Assembly (NCBI GenBank): GCA_025127975.1
Contig: JAHLYQ010000030.1
Span: 1 to 42,966, forward strand
Length of the DNA: 42,966 bases
From: Synechococcus sp. CS-1331
GTDB lineage: Bacteria; Cyanobacteriota; Cyanobacteriia; PCC-6307; Cyanobiaceae
Direction of reading: 5' to 3'
Shown here piece by piece: positions 1 to 8,992 of this stretch. The translations under genes were made by a program, and so were the position numbers. Below the pieces are notes generated by a model. That model had not been told where the DNA came from, did not search any database, and was given only the letters and a program-made list of their open reading frames with translations. Numbering within the stretch: position 1 is the first letter of the stretch; each line of letters starts with the position of its first letter.

Positions 1-34
1 CACCGCGGTGGGGTGATGCCGTCACTGCTGAGCG

Positions 35-86
35 ATCCCTGAGGGCAGAAGAAAGGGGGGCACCGCATCTTTGCCCACTCAGGGAT
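35..86. repeat. Imperfect inverted repeat (hairpin) at window edge
   Basis: Bases 35-43 are perfectly complementary to 78-86 (9 bp). The inner block 43-47 can also pair with 72-76, giving a long stem with a small bulge and a loop of about 24 bases. It lies just beyond the stop of the truncated lipoprotein remnant (93-95). It could be a transcription terminator without a clear U tract, or one end of an inserted element. A ten-base perfect palindrome also occupies 1-10. Confidence 0.45.
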
Positions 87-92
87 AAGCGA

Positions 93-317
93 TTAAGCGC
101 GCATTCGAGCGGCGGGTAATCCCGCCCCCTGAACGCTTACTGGAACGGAGACCTTGCTGATGCCTCCGAGGGGCTCAATGCGCCCGATGGCGGAAATCTG
201 TCTGGGCAGGAGCGCCAGCTCAGACTGGGGCGGATTTTGGGAACCGTTACACCCGGCCAGAACTCCACCCGCCAATAGGAGGGAGAGCGATATGGACAAG
301 CGGCAACCCAAACCCAT
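93..317 (-). pseudogene. Truncated DevB/HlyD-like lipoprotein (membrane fusion protein N-terminus)
   Basis: This is a 74-residue open frame from an ATG at 317. It has a hydrophobic signal segment followed by a lipobox (LAGC), so the product would be a lipoprotein. After it comes a stretch reading AIGRIEPLGGISKVSVP, which resembles the conserved start of DevB-type membrane fusion proteins (ALGRLEP...G...LSAP) of cyanobacterial DevBCA-type ABC exporters. Full-length members have roughly 300-400 residues. Here the frame collapses into unrelated sequence about 15 residues after the motif and stops at 93-95. I see no continuation in another frame down to base 1. It sits 73 bases after the flv1 stop on the same strand. 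I read it as a 3'-truncated remnant; a short lipoprotein of other function is the alternative. Confidence 0.5.
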
Positions 318-390
318 CCATGCCCTGGGCAGTGATCGAAGTATGGCCGAGGATGGAGCAGGCCCTACCCAGCGTGGCCTAGGAGGCCTG

Positions 391-2196
391 TCAGTAGTTG
401 GCGCCGCTGCGGCGCTGGTGCACGGCCGTGCTGGCGCTGGCATCGAGGACGCCTCCCCGGATCACTTCGGCATAGAGCAGCCAGTGGTCGCCACATTCCA
501 TCCGCTGCCGCACCGTGGCCTCTAGCCAGGCGAGGGCCTCCGGCAGGATCGGTTGCCCCCCCGGGCTCTGCTCCAGGTTGAGGCCGGCGAAACGATCGGC
601 GCCGGGGGCAAAGGGCTTGAGGAACTGCTTCATTGGTCCTGATTCGCGGCCGGCCGCCAGCACGTTGAGGGCGAAGTGATCGCCGCTGTGGAGCAGGGTC
701 TCCACCGACCTGTCTTTCGCGACCGCCACGGTGAGCCCCGGTGGCGTGAAGCTGGCCTGGCTCACCCAGCTGGCCACCATGGCTCCGCCCAGGCGGCTCT
801 GGCCCTCTCCTTTGCTGGTGGTGAGCACGCAGAGGGAGCCCACCACCCGGCCCAGGGCCTGCACGGCCGGGTTGCTGCGGCTGTCGCTGAGGCCGCCGGC
901 CGCACTGCGCTTCAGGCTCTGCCGTTGCTCGTTGAGCAGGCGGCGGCCCAGGGCCGTGCCCGTTTCCTCGATGGCTTTGAGGCTGGCCGCATCGGGGCTG
1001 AACTTCACCTTGATCGGATCAAAGGCGAACTGGAAGCCGCCATCACGCAGCTTGCTCTCGAGCAGATCAAGGGCTTCGCCGCTCCAGCCGAAACTGCCGA
1101 AGACCCCCACCGGTTTGGCCCGGTCGCCTTCGGCCAGCACCGTGCCCAGGGCCGAAACAATCGGGGTGGGGGCATGGCCGCCCAGGGTGGGCGAGCCGAT
1201 CAGGATCGCGTCACAGCTGCGGATTGCGGCGAGCAGCTGGTCGGGCTCACTGAATTCGCAATTGATGCTCTCCACCCGCACGCCGGTGCGAGCCACCCCC
1301 TGGGCCAGCCCATCGGCGATGGCGGCGGTGTTGCCGTAGGCGCTGGCAAATAGCAGGGCCACCGACAGGCGCGAGCGCTCCTGGGTTGCGCCCCAGCGGT
1401 GGTAGTCCCGCAGCAGGCTGCGCCAGCTCTCGCTGATCGCCGGGCCATGGCCGGGGGCAATGGTGCGCAGGTCGAGCTCTTCGATGCGCTCAACTACAGC
1501 CTCCACCTGGCGGGCCATTGGTGCCATCAGGCAGTCGTAGAAGTAGCGGCGGTCTTCTTCGGTGCTGCTGCGGTTGGCCTCGGCGAAGCTCTCGCTGCAG
1601 AGGTGGGCGGCGAAGAACTTGCCGCTGATCAGCAGGCCGCCTGTTTCCTCGAAGACCATCAAGCCATCGGGCCAGCGCGGGGTGGGTGTCGGGATCAGGC
1701 GCAGGGCGTGGCCATCAGCCAAGCTGCTGCTGGTTTCCTGTTTGACCACCTCAATCGGCGGCAGGGGTGGGATCGGAACCTGGGCCAGCTCGCTGCCCGC
1801 GGGGCTGGGTTTCTGCTGGCTCCAGAGCTCCGTCAGCAGGCGGGCGCCGGGGTTGGAGCTCACCAGTTGCAGCTGGGGCCAGCGGCTCGCCAGCTGGCGT
1901 AGCAGGGCCACCCGGTTGGGGTTGACGTGGCCGACCACGACCTTCAAGGCTGCATCGGCGGGCACCAGGGTCGCCAGCTCGGCCAGGAAGGGCTCGGCAA
2001 AGGAGGCCCCGGGCGGGTGCACCAGCAAGGGCCCAGCTGTGAACAGGAAGCTGTTGGCAGTCGTGCCACGCTCCAGGCCGTATTCCACCTCGAAGCGCAG
2101 CCGGCTGGGGCTGAGGCCCTTGAGGCAGATCAGCCCCGGTTCCAGGGGCAGCTGGATGACGCGGCGGGCGCTGCTGGGGTCGGCAGGACTGCCCAT
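391..2196 (-). CDS. flv1: Flavodiiron protein Flv1 (non-canonical diiron site)
   Basis: The product has 601 residues in three parts: a metallo-beta-lactamase-like domain (about 30-275), a flavodoxin-like FMN domain beginning near ALLFASAYGNT, and a C-terminal flavin-reductase-like domain containing AMVASWVSQASF. This is the layout of cyanobacterial class C flavodiiron proteins. With Flv3, these reduce O2 to water at the acceptor side of photosystem I. The usual diiron motif HxExDH is replaced by GHVNPNRV (residues 89-96). Loss of canonical ligands is typical of Flv1 and Flv2, hence the name. The ATG at 2194-2196 overlaps the flv3 TGA by one base, so translation is probably coupled. A longer frame with a TTG at 2289 exists but would lie inside flv3. 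Confidence 0.9.
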   Translation of the reverse strand: MGSPADPSSARRVIQLPLEPGLICLKGLSPSRLRFEVEYGLERGTTANSFLFTAGPLLVHPPGASFAEPFLAELATLVPADAALKVVVGHVNPNRVALLRQLASRWPQLQLVSSNPGARLLTELWSQQKPSPAGSELAQVPIPPLPPIEVVKQETSSSLADGHALRLIPTPTPRWPDGLMVFEETGGLLISGKFFAAHLCSESFAEANRSSTEEDRRYFYDCLMAPMARQVEAVVERIEELDLRTIAPGHGPAISESWRSLLRDYHRWGATQERSRLSVALLFASAYGNTAAIADGLAQGVARTGVRVESINCEFSEPDQLLAAIRSCDAILIGSPTLGGHAPTPIVSALGTVLAEGDRAKPVGVFGSFGWSGEALDLLESKLRDGGFQFAFDPIKVKFSPDAASLKAIEETGTALGRRLLNEQRQSLKRSAAGGLSDSRSNPAVQALGRVVGSLCVLTTSKGEGQSRLGGAMVASWVSQASFTPPGLTVAVAKDRSVETLLHSGDHFALNVLAAGRESGPMKQFLKPFAPGADRFAGLNLEQSPGGQPILPEALAWLEATVRQRMECGDHWLLYAEVIRGGVLDASASTAVHQRRSGANY

Positions 2197-3968
2197 CAGT
2201 AGTGGTTCCCCACTTTGCGGCGGTGCACGGCGGTGCTGGCCTCGGTGTCGGCCACGTTGCCCTGCTCCACTTCGGCGTAGATGATCCAATGGTCGGGGCC
2301 TTCGAGCCGCTGCACCACGCGGCAGCCCAGGTAGGCCAGGGCATCGCCGAGTACCGGTCCGCCGGTGGCGGCGCCCTCGAGGGTGCTCACCCCGGCGAAG
2401 CGGTCGGCGCCGGGCGGGAAGCGCTTGAGGAAATGGCGCAGCAGCTCCTGGTGGTTGTCCTCTCGCAGGATGTTGAGCACGAAGCGATCGTCTACCTGCA
2501 GCAGGGCTTCGATCGCCCGGTCTTTTGCCACCGCCACCGTGAGGCCGGGGGGCTCGAAGCTGGCCTGACTCACCCAGCTGGCCACCATGGCCGAGCTGCG
2601 CGTCCCCTCGGCGGTCTCCTGCCGGGCCGTCACCACGTACAGCCCGCCGGCGAGGCGGCCGAGGGCCTTGTCGAGGTCGGCATCGAGGGCCTTCATCGCC
2701 GCGATGGTTTTTTCCTTGGTGAGCAGCTGGCCCAAGTCGGTGCCGGCCTCCTCGCAGCGCTGGTAGTCGCCGCCGCCCGGCACCTGGCGCACGCGCAGGG
2801 GTTCAAAGGCGGTTTTCTGGCCGAGGCCGCGCAGCTGGCTGGCGACCGTGTCGATCGGTTCATCGTCGCCGCCGAAGGCGTCGTAGCAGCCCACCCACTG
2901 CTTGGGTTTGAGGGCCGCCAGCAGGGTGCCGATCGAGGCCTGCAGCTCGGCATCGGCGCTGGCGGGCCAGGTGGGCACCACCACGGCACTGGCCTCACCG
3001 ATCAGGGCGGAGAGCTCCTGGGCGTCGCTGGCGCGCAGATCCACCAGCTGCACGGCGGCGCCGGCCTTGCCGATGCCGCGGGCGATCGCCTGGCTGAGCC
3101 GGTCGCAGAAGCCGTACTGGCTCACGTAGCAAACCGCCGCGTAGGCCTCGCCCGTGCTGCGCTCGCTGCTCCAAGTGCGGTAGTCATCCAGCCAGAGGCC
3201 CAGGTGGTGGCGCAGCAGGGGGCCATGGCCCACCGCCACCGTGCTGATCGGCGGCAGGGCGTCCATGCGCTTGAGCGCCTGCAGCACGCTGCGGGCATTG
3301 GGGCCCATCAGGCAGTCGTAATAGAAGCGAAAATCGGGGGCGATGGCGCCGGGGTCGCTGTCGAACAGGTCGTCTGAGCAGTAGTGCAGACCGAAGGCAT
3401 CGCAGGTGTAGAGAATGCCGCTGCCGTGGTCAAAGGAAAAGATCGTGTCTGGCCAGTGCAGGTTCGGCGCGCTCAGGAACTCGAACCGGTGTTGAACTCC
3501 GCTTGCGGGATTGGTGCCCAGATCGAGCTGCTCGCCGCTTTTAACCGCCCGGCTTTTGAAGGGCCGGTGCAGCTGGTCGGCCAGATAGGCGATCGCCACC
3601 TTGGAGGCCACGATCTCGAGCTCGGGGTTGAGGTCGAGCAGGTGGCCGATCAGGCCGGAGTGGTCGGGCTCGGTGTGGGAGACGATCAGGTGATCGATCG
3701 CTTTGGGGTCGATCTGCTCCTGCAGCAGGGGCAGCCAGGTGCTTGCAAATTTGAGATGGCTGGTGTCGATCAGGGCGGTGCGCTCGCCCCGCACCAGGAA
3801 GCTGTTGTAAGTGGTGCCGTTGCGCAGGCCGAATTCGATGTCAAAGCGGCTGCGGTCCCAGTCGAGTGAGCGGATCGCGGTGGTGTCTGGCCCGATCGGC
3901 TCGCACTGCAGGCTCAGGCGCGGAGTCGCGGAGACGGGGATGCCGCTGGCCGTTGCGCTGGCTGTCAT
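2196..3968 (-). CDS. flv3: Flavodiiron protein Flv3 (canonical diiron site)
   Basis: The product has 590 residues with the same three domains as its downstream neighbour: metallo-beta-lactamase-like, flavodoxin-like (from about VCYVSQYGFCDR) and a flavin-reductase-like C-terminus. The diiron ligand motif is intact: H98, E100, D102 and H103 in SHTEPDHSG, with further ligand candidates in CDAFGLHYC and VGHGPL. Canonical ligands separate Flv3/Flv4 from Flv1/Flv2. It is expected to act as a heteromer with Flv1 in the cytosol, passing electrons from photosystem I to O2 to protect against fluctuating light. I chose the ATG at 3968; the TTG at 4010 is possible. It lies 50 bases downstream of the Fe-S membrane protein gene. 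Confidence 0.9.
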   Translation of the reverse strand: MTASATASGIPVSATPRLSLQCEPIGPDTTAIRSLDWDRSRFDIEFGLRNGTTYNSFLVRGERTALIDTSHLKFASTWLPLLQEQIDPKAIDHLIVSHTEPDHSGLIGHLLDLNPELEIVASKVAIAYLADQLHRPFKSRAVKSGEQLDLGTNPASGVQHRFEFLSAPNLHWPDTIFSFDHGSGILYTCDAFGLHYCSDDLFDSDPGAIAPDFRFYYDCLMGPNARSVLQALKRMDALPPISTVAVGHGPLLRHHLGLWLDDYRTWSSERSTGEAYAAVCYVSQYGFCDRLSQAIARGIGKAGAAVQLVDLRASDAQELSALIGEASAVVVPTWPASADAELQASIGTLLAALKPKQWVGCYDAFGGDDEPIDTVASQLRGLGQKTAFEPLRVRQVPGGGDYQRCEEAGTDLGQLLTKEKTIAAMKALDADLDKALGRLAGGLYVVTARQETAEGTRSSAMVASWVSQASFEPPGLTVAVAKDRAIEALLQVDDRFVLNILREDNHQELLRHFLKRFPPGADRFAGVSTLEGAATGGPVLGDALAYLGCRVVQRLEGPDHWIIYAEVEQGNVADTEASTAVHRRKVGNHY

Positions 3969-4018
3969 GGGACATCTGGCGATGGAACCAACTCTAGGGA
4001 GGGCCGCCAACGCTCTGG

Positions 4019-6799
4019 CTAACTTTCGGTGCTCATGCGCCGCATGCGCTGGTGCTGCTGCTGCTGCTGTTTGGCCTGCAACGAGCGCTGCAGGGATTCG
4101 CAGCTGATAGCCAGTTCGCGGATCAGCGACTGCTCAAAGATCGGCGAGATGTCGAGCAGGTTGCCGAAGCCTGTGCGGCTGAACATCAGGGCGCTGCAGC
4201 CATCCGGGCTGGCTACAAGCCTGGCCTGGGAGCCGCTCTTGTGCTCACCGAAATAATCGGCCAGCCCCAAGATCGTGCCGCTGCCATGTTCGGCGATTGT
4301 TTTTGGCGCTGACCCCGGCACCAGGCTCTGGCGTTGCTCGCAGCTGCCAGCGAGAAGAATAAGTACCCCACCGGCAGGGCGCTCGATCGGATCTCCCTGG
4401 CGCCACTGCCGCAGGTTGCAAAGGCGATCTAGGCCCACTAGGGCGCCGGGTTCGAGGCGCAGGATCAGGGGCTGGTCGGCGATCGCGGCAAGGATCTCGA
4501 TGCTCGCCAGCTGTTCACCCTCAAGAAAGCCCTTCAGCGTCTTGCTGGACGGCAGCCCGGTGCGGGGCGTTTGAAGTAGTCGTTCGGCCTGCCTGTTATC
4601 CACCTGGCGCAGCACCATCAGGGCCCAGAGCGCCACGCTTGGGTCCGTATCCAGCCAGAGCCCCTCAAGCACCTCGGCCGCTTCCGGCAGGGGGGAGATC
4701 CTGGCTAATTTCGTTTCGATCCCATCGAGCCAGGCGGTGATCGCCGTGGTGGTGTCATCCTCACTGGCGAGGCAGGCCAGCACGTTGGGTGAGAGGCTGC
4801 GCAGCAGGGCCAGGCAGGCTTCATCTGGCCGTTGCTCCCCTGGGGCAGTAAGGCCGCTGCGGATCAGGGCCACCAGGTCGGGGAGGAAACGGGCGATCTG
4901 GCGGTCGAGGCTGAGCACCAGCGGCGCGGCCAGGGGCAGCCGCCGGCTCAGTTCGGCCAGGCTCTCCCTGCGGGCCATGGCCTGGTTCACGAGCTGCAAT
5001 CGCTGGCTTAGCTGCCGTTCGCCGTACTGCGATCCGGGGCCGAATTCGTTCAGCAGCTGGGCCCAGCTGGCCTCATCGAGACCACTCTCGATCTGGATGC
5101 GGTTGAGCCGCCCGCGGCCGTAGGCATCGAGGCGATCGAGGTGCAGCACCGTGGATCCGCTCAGCAGCAGCAGATCTTCGATCTCCTGGGCGGCAGCGTT
5201 GCGGCAGAGGCTCAGGCCGGCCAGATCTTCGGGGCTCAGGCTGGTTAGCCGTGGGTCCTCGCTGGTGAGGATCTCCAGGGCGCTTTGGTGGTCGGCATCA
5301 GCGAGCCTCAGGCTGGTGCGCAGGTCGACCAGGGTCTTGAGGGAGGCGGTGCGATCCAGGCGCCCCGAGCTGAGCAGATCGCGCAGCACATCGAGATAGA
5401 TGCTCTGGCGCTGGGATGTTTCCTGCACCGGCAGGGCGTTGGCCAGTACGAACACCTCACCCGGGCTGAGATCCTCCAGTTGGCGCCCGGCCAGCAGGGG
5501 TTGTAATTTCGCCCCGAGCTTGGCCAGGCGTTTGCGCAGGCTGGTGCTGGTGTTCTCCCGTTCGTAGAGGCTGCGGTCGCGATCCCAGCTGCGATAGAGC
5601 CAAACGGAGCTGATCGCCACGATGAGCAGCTGCAGCTCCACCCACCCCAGGCTGTCGCCGCTGTCAAACAAATTTCGCTTGAAGTAAAAGTAGATGTTGA
5701 TTGCCGCAAAGCTGGCCAGCAGCCGGGTGCGGTGGATCGCCCGTTCCTTAGCCGGTTCCGGGCTGGCGGCCCTGAGCTGGTGTTGTTGCAGCCGTTCGAT
5801 CTGGTGGAACAGCCGTTCCGATGCCACACCCCCCGCGCTGAGCAGGGCTGGGATGGCCAGGATCCGCGGCAGTTGGGGCCAGCCTGCCGGCAGCAGGGAT
5901 TGCCAGGCCATGGCTGCCAGGCGGCCGTCGTAGGTGAACAGATTGCTCGTCAGGTAATCGATTCCATGGTCGCTGGCCCCGGCCGGGGCGTAGCTCTGGA
6001 TCAGCAGAAAGAACGCCAGGATTAGGCCTGGATAGGAGTACCAGGCCCAGGCCATGCCCCGCTTGCCGCTCAGGCTCTGCCAGTAGGTGCGTTCGGCGTC
6101 GATGTCGAAGCAGGGTTTGGCGCAGGCCACGCAGGTGCTGATGTCCTGGCCCTGGGCTCCCACCGTGCGGCACATCGACTGGGTCGTCTTGCTGCTGCCG
6201 CCGAGGTGGGCCTGGGAGCTGAGCAGGCTGCGCGGTCCGCTGAGGATCTGCTGGGCCGGAGCGAACGGACAGAGGTATTGGCAGAAGGTTTTTCCGCCGT
6301 AGGCCCAGCCGCTGATCAGGGCGGCCAGCAGGGAGGCAGCAAACAGCAGGGCCAGGACCAGTCCGTTGCTGTTGGCGATCAGCAGCCGCAGGCTCAGGCC
6401 GGCGATCAGCAGACCCCACTGCAGCTGGATGTGGTGGCGCGCCAGCCAGGACGACTCCGAGATGGCCGCCACCTGGGGTTTGCCGGCGCGGTTCAGCACC
6501 GTGCGCTGCCAGCCCAGGGCCCGGAACAGCTGGGAGACAAATGACAGCGGGCAGATGCGCCGCCAGAGTTCATGGCTGAGGTACACCACCAGGATCACCA
6601 GCGGCAGGCCGATATTCCAGAAGAGGTCGTTGCCGATGCCGGGACGGCAGATGGTCGACTCCCGGCAGACGATGGAGCCGTAGGCGGGGCCCAGTTCCGG
6701 CTTCAGCAACAGGGCGATCAGGCCAAGCCAGGCGAGCAGTAGGCCCCAGCGGGCGAGGCGAGCCTGTCGCTCAGGCCAACGGTTGAACCAGGAGATCAA
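4019..6799 (-). CDS. Polytopic Fe-S membrane protein with C-terminal cyclic-nucleotide-binding-like domain
   Basis: The protein has 926 residues. The N-terminal third is a membrane region with several hydrophobic helices (about 15-33, 63-78, 128-165, and more near 250-310). It carries NapH/CcoG-like cysteine clusters: C173 and C177 in CQYLCP, and C223, C226, C230 in CVACAKPC. Extra cysteines lie at 45, 51 and 83. This suits a membrane-bound 4Fe-4S electron carrier. A long soluble helical middle follows, then a C-terminal domain resembling a cyclic-nucleotide-binding fold (around LCNLRQWRQGD to GTILGLADYFGE). The phosphate-binding arginine motif is not clearly conserved, so ligand binding is uncertain. 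The TTG start has a GGAG ribosome site five bases upstream. Position upstream of flv3-flv1 suggests a redox partner or sensor for the flavodiiron pair; that is inference. Confidence 0.75.
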   Translation of the reverse strand: MISWFNRWPERQARLARWGLLLAWLGLIALLLKPELGPAYGSIVCRESTICRPGIGNDLFWNIGLPLVILVVYLSHELWRRICPLSFVSQLFRALGWQRTVLNRAGKPQVAAISESSWLARHHIQLQWGLLIAGLSLRLLIANSNGLVLALLFAASLLAALISGWAYGGKTFCQYLCPFAPAQQILSGPRSLLSSQAHLGGSSKTTQSMCRTVGAQGQDISTCVACAKPCFDIDAERTYWQSLSGKRGMAWAWYSYPGLILAFFLLIQSYAPAGASDHGIDYLTSNLFTYDGRLAAMAWQSLLPAGWPQLPRILAIPALLSAGGVASERLFHQIERLQQHQLRAASPEPAKERAIHRTRLLASFAAINIYFYFKRNLFDSGDSLGWVELQLLIVAISSVWLYRSWDRDRSLYERENTSTSLRKRLAKLGAKLQPLLAGRQLEDLSPGEVFVLANALPVQETSQRQSIYLDVLRDLLSSGRLDRTASLKTLVDLRTSLRLADADHQSALEILTSEDPRLTSLSPEDLAGLSLCRNAAAQEIEDLLLLSGSTVLHLDRLDAYGRGRLNRIQIESGLDEASWAQLLNEFGPGSQYGERQLSQRLQLVNQAMARRESLAELSRRLPLAAPLVLSLDRQIARFLPDLVALIRSGLTAPGEQRPDEACLALLRSLSPNVLACLASEDDTTTAITAWLDGIETKLARISPLPEAAEVLEGLWLDTDPSVALWALMVLRQVDNRQAERLLQTPRTGLPSSKTLKGFLEGEQLASIEILAAIADQPLILRLEPGALVGLDRLCNLRQWRQGDPIERPAGGVLILLAGSCEQRQSLVPGSAPKTIAEHGSGTILGLADYFGEHKSGSQARLVASPDGCSALMFSRTGFGNLLDISPIFEQSLIRELAISCESLQRSLQAKQQQQQHQRMRRMSTES

Positions 6800-6975
6800 G
6801 GCTGCTCCGAGGCGATGGCCAGAAATGTTGGGTCCCTTGGGCTTGCCGGTTCTAGGTCCATCGTCTGCCAGAACGATTCCGTTTCATCCTGCCTTGGTTT
6901 CACCCTATCTTGATTGGTGGGATTGGCAACCCGCTGAGCGGCTTCAGCACCACCAGTTGTCGAAGCCAGCATTGC

Positions 6976-7001
6976 AAAAAAAGCCCGGCGCTGGGCCGGG
7001 C
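6976..7001 (-). terminator. Rho-independent terminator after hsp20
   Basis: Read on the minus strand, this is a 7-bp GC-only stem (gcccggc / gccgggc) with a 5-base loop, followed directly by seven T residues. It lies 46 bases after the hsp20 stop and ends the SNF2-to-hsp20 gene run. It also insulates the flv operon, whose first gene begins at 6799. Confidence 0.9.
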
Positions 7002-7047
7002 CTGGGAGGGTTCTCTTCTCTCTCGTGTCTCCTGACGGGCGTGGCGC

Positions 7048-7485
7048 TCAGCTTCCCACCTGCACTTGCACCGTGGTCATCGTTTGGGCCTTGGGAGCGG
7101 TGACGCTGAGCACGCCGTCGCGGTAGTGGGCCTCGAGGCCATCGCGGTTGATGCCGCTGGGGAAGCGGAAGCTGCGGCTCCAGGTGCCGTAGCGGATCTC
7201 GCTGATCAGGGCGGCGGGCTCGCCGGCCTCGACGCCAGAGCGCCGCTCAGCGCTGATTACCAGGGTGCGGTCGGTGGCCTTGACGTCGATGGAGCCTTTG
7301 TCGACGCCTGGGAGTTCCAGGGCGATCGTGTAGGCCTCGGGTGTTTCATGCACTTCGGCGGCGGGAACTCGCTCAGCCTTTTGCGTTTCGGCGCTGTGCA
7401 GTTGCTGCTCGAGCTTCTTGAACAGATCGGATTCGAGCAGGTCGCCGCGGATCAGATCGAAGGGGGATTGGCGCAGGGTAAGCAT
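7048..7485 (-). CDS. hspA: Small heat shock protein, Hsp20 / alpha-crystallin family
   Basis: This 145-residue protein has an alpha-crystallin domain from about residue 41 (PAAEVHETPEAYTIALELPG) to 135. It includes the beta-strand signature ALELPGVDKGSIDV and the late GVLSVTAPK motif. The N-terminus (MLTLRQSPFDLI) fits cyanobacterial HspA-type proteins. These ATP-independent chaperones hold unfolding proteins as oligomers in the cytosol and at thylakoids. The ATG at 7485 has a GGAG-like site upstream. It is the last gene before the terminator and begins 21 bases after the MEKHLA gene, so it may be co-transcribed with it. A separate heat-inducible promoter inside the MEKHLA gene cannot be excluded. 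The symbol is by family, not proven orthology. Confidence 0.9.
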   Translation of the reverse strand: MLTLRQSPFDLIRGDLLESDLFKKLEQQLHSAETQKAERVPAAEVHETPEAYTIALELPGVDKGSIDVKATDRTLVISAERRSGVEAGEPAALISEIRYGTWSRSFRFPSGINRDGLEAHYRDGVLSVTAPKAQTMTTVQVQVGS

Positions 7486-7506
7486 CGGAAGGTCTCCGGG
7501 ACTCCA

Positions 7507-8097
7507 TCAATCTGCAGGCGCCGCCCAGTAGCCAACAGGGTGCAGACCGCCCTTGGCGGTACGGCCCCCACGGCTTGGTTCGGCATTCACACCCAAGAGC
7601 CACCAGCTGCTGAAGCGGGCGGCCTGGCCGCAGGGCCGACCGGTGCCATCGCGCAGGCTCCAGAGGCAAGCGCCTTCGATCGCGAAGCGGCGGCCGGTGC
7701 TGTCGATGCGGATGCCCCGGTAGCCCCTGAGGCATTCCTGGGCCTGGGCGGCCAGCAGGGCCTGGCGGCGGCTGGCCCGCTCGGCCGGCTCGGCGGTGAG
7801 CCGCGAGGGCATTCCCACCATCGCCTCCCAGGGCCGCCGCCATAGGCGCAGGGCGGCGCGGTTGGCGTAGATCAAGCGGGGGCCTGGCTCGCTGCTGGGA
7901 TCGGCGCCGTCGTGGGCCAACACCACCACCTCGGCGGCGAACAGCTCCTGGGCGATCAGCCCGGGGGAGGCATCGGCGGCCAGGCCGGCGAGCAGGGGCT
8001 TGCCGAAGGCCTGCTGGTGGCTGCTCAGCAGCTGGCCGGCCAGGGCCAGGGCTTCTGGGCTCAGCCAGGGGGGCGGGCCCAGCCAGTCAGCTGTCAT
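7507..8097 (-). CDS. MEKHLA-domain (PAS-like) protein
   Basis: The predicted protein has 196 residues. It contains the features of the MEKHLA domain: an early LIAQELFAAEVVVLAHDG, the PAS-like block RLIYANRAALRLWRRPWEAMVGMPSRLTAEP, and a C-terminal FAIEGACLWSLRDGTGRPCGQAARFSSW. The domain is found as a stand-alone protein in cyanobacteria and as a C-terminal domain of some plant transcription factors; its biochemical role is unknown. The ATG at 8097 overlaps the SWIM gene by 11 bases, so the two are probably translated in tandem. A longer frame starting at 8235 would only overlap the SWIM gene further and lacks family similarity. Confidence 0.8.
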   Translation of the reverse strand: MTADWLGPPPWLSPEALALAGQLLSSHQQAFGKPLLAGLAADASPGLIAQELFAAEVVVLAHDGADPSSEPGPRLIYANRAALRLWRRPWEAMVGMPSRLTAEPAERASRRQALLAAQAQECLRGYRGIRIDSTGRRFAIEGACLWSLRDGTGRPCGQAARFSSWWLLGVNAEPSRGGRTAKGGLHPVGYWAAPAD

Positions 8098-8992
8098 CGC
8101 CGTTGACCGGCCCCATGGCCTTGGCCATGGCCAGGGCGGCCAGCTGCTGGCCGTGGGTCTGGAGGTGCTCGAGGAAGTGCTGGTTGGCTTCGGGGAAGCG
8201 GGGTTCCTCTGCCAGGGGCAGGGGCCCGGCGGCATCGAGGCCCGTGTCGCCCTCGAGGGCTGGAGTGATCACCACCAGATCCGAATCGAGGGCCGCGTCG
8301 TAGCGCCACCACCGGTTTGGGTTCTTGATGGCGGGATGCACCGGGTGGGGAGCGGCCTCGGCGACTGGCTGCGAGCCCTTGGCGGCGGCAGCCTTTTTAG
8401 CCTGCCGTGCCAAGGCCCGGCGGCGGCGTTTGGCCAGGTCGGCCAGCAGCTGACCCCTGGTGCGGCCACGCATCTGGAACAGTACGAAGGGGTCTTCGCT
8501 GAAGCGATCCCCCATCAGATAGAAGACGGCGCTGACGTGCTTGCAGGGGTTGGCCTTGTCGGCGCAGCTGCACTCGCTGCGCACCTCCTGCAACTTGAAT
8601 GGAAACAGGCGCTTGCCGCTGGCGGCGAAGGCCCGTTCGATGTCCTGGGGCATGACGCCGGCCAGCAGCTGGGCCGACCAGCGGGCCTTCTGGGTTAGGG
8701 CATCGAGCACGTAGCCCCAGTCGTCGTCGCTGAGCACGTCGAGCCAGAGCTTCACCTTGTAGGGCTCCTCGCCGCTGCCCTGCACTCGGGCATGCACCCG
8801 GCGGCCCTCGAAGCGGATCGAGGTGACATTGCCGCTGCGGGCATATTCCCAGGCCCGCTCCAGTCGCTTCTTGAAGCGGTAGCCGTTGATCAGCTCCATC
8901 CACTGCTCCACCCACCAGGGCTGCTGGGCCAGGCCCTGGTCGCCGAGCTGGGTGTTGATGGCGCTGGCGTAGGTGGTGGGGGTGAGGGTCAT
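8087..8992 (-). CDS. SWIM zinc-finger protein, SNF2-helicase partner
   Basis: The product has 301 residues with a SWIM-type zinc-binding motif near the middle: CSC...CKHVSAVFYLMGDRF, i.e. CxCx(n)CxH. The N-terminal part begins WWVEQWMELINGYRFKKRL, typical of the SWIM proteins that accompany SNF2-family helicases in cyanobacteria. The C-terminal third is alanine- and proline-rich and ends with a helical segment (FLEHLQTHGQQLAALAMAKAMG). Its usual genomic partner, the SNF2 helicase, is in the same gene run, but here a two-gene MNT/HEPT module separates them. The ATG at 8992 overlaps the end of the MNT gene by four bases. A DNA- or chromatin-related role with the helicase is expected but undefined. 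Confidence 0.8.
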   Translation of the reverse strand: MTLTPTTYASAINTQLGDQGLAQQPWWVEQWMELINGYRFKKRLERAWEYARSGNVTSIRFEGRRVHARVQGSGEEPYKVKLWLDVLSDDDWGYVLDALTQKARWSAQLLAGVMPQDIERAFAASGKRLFPFKLQEVRSECSCADKANPCKHVSAVFYLMGDRFSEDPFVLFQMRGRTRGQLLADLAKRRRRALARQAKKAAAAKGSQPVAEAAPHPVHPAIKNPNRWWRYDAALDSDLVVITPALEGDTGLDAAGPLPLAEEPRFPEANQHFLEHLQTHGQQLAALAMAKAMGPVNGDDS

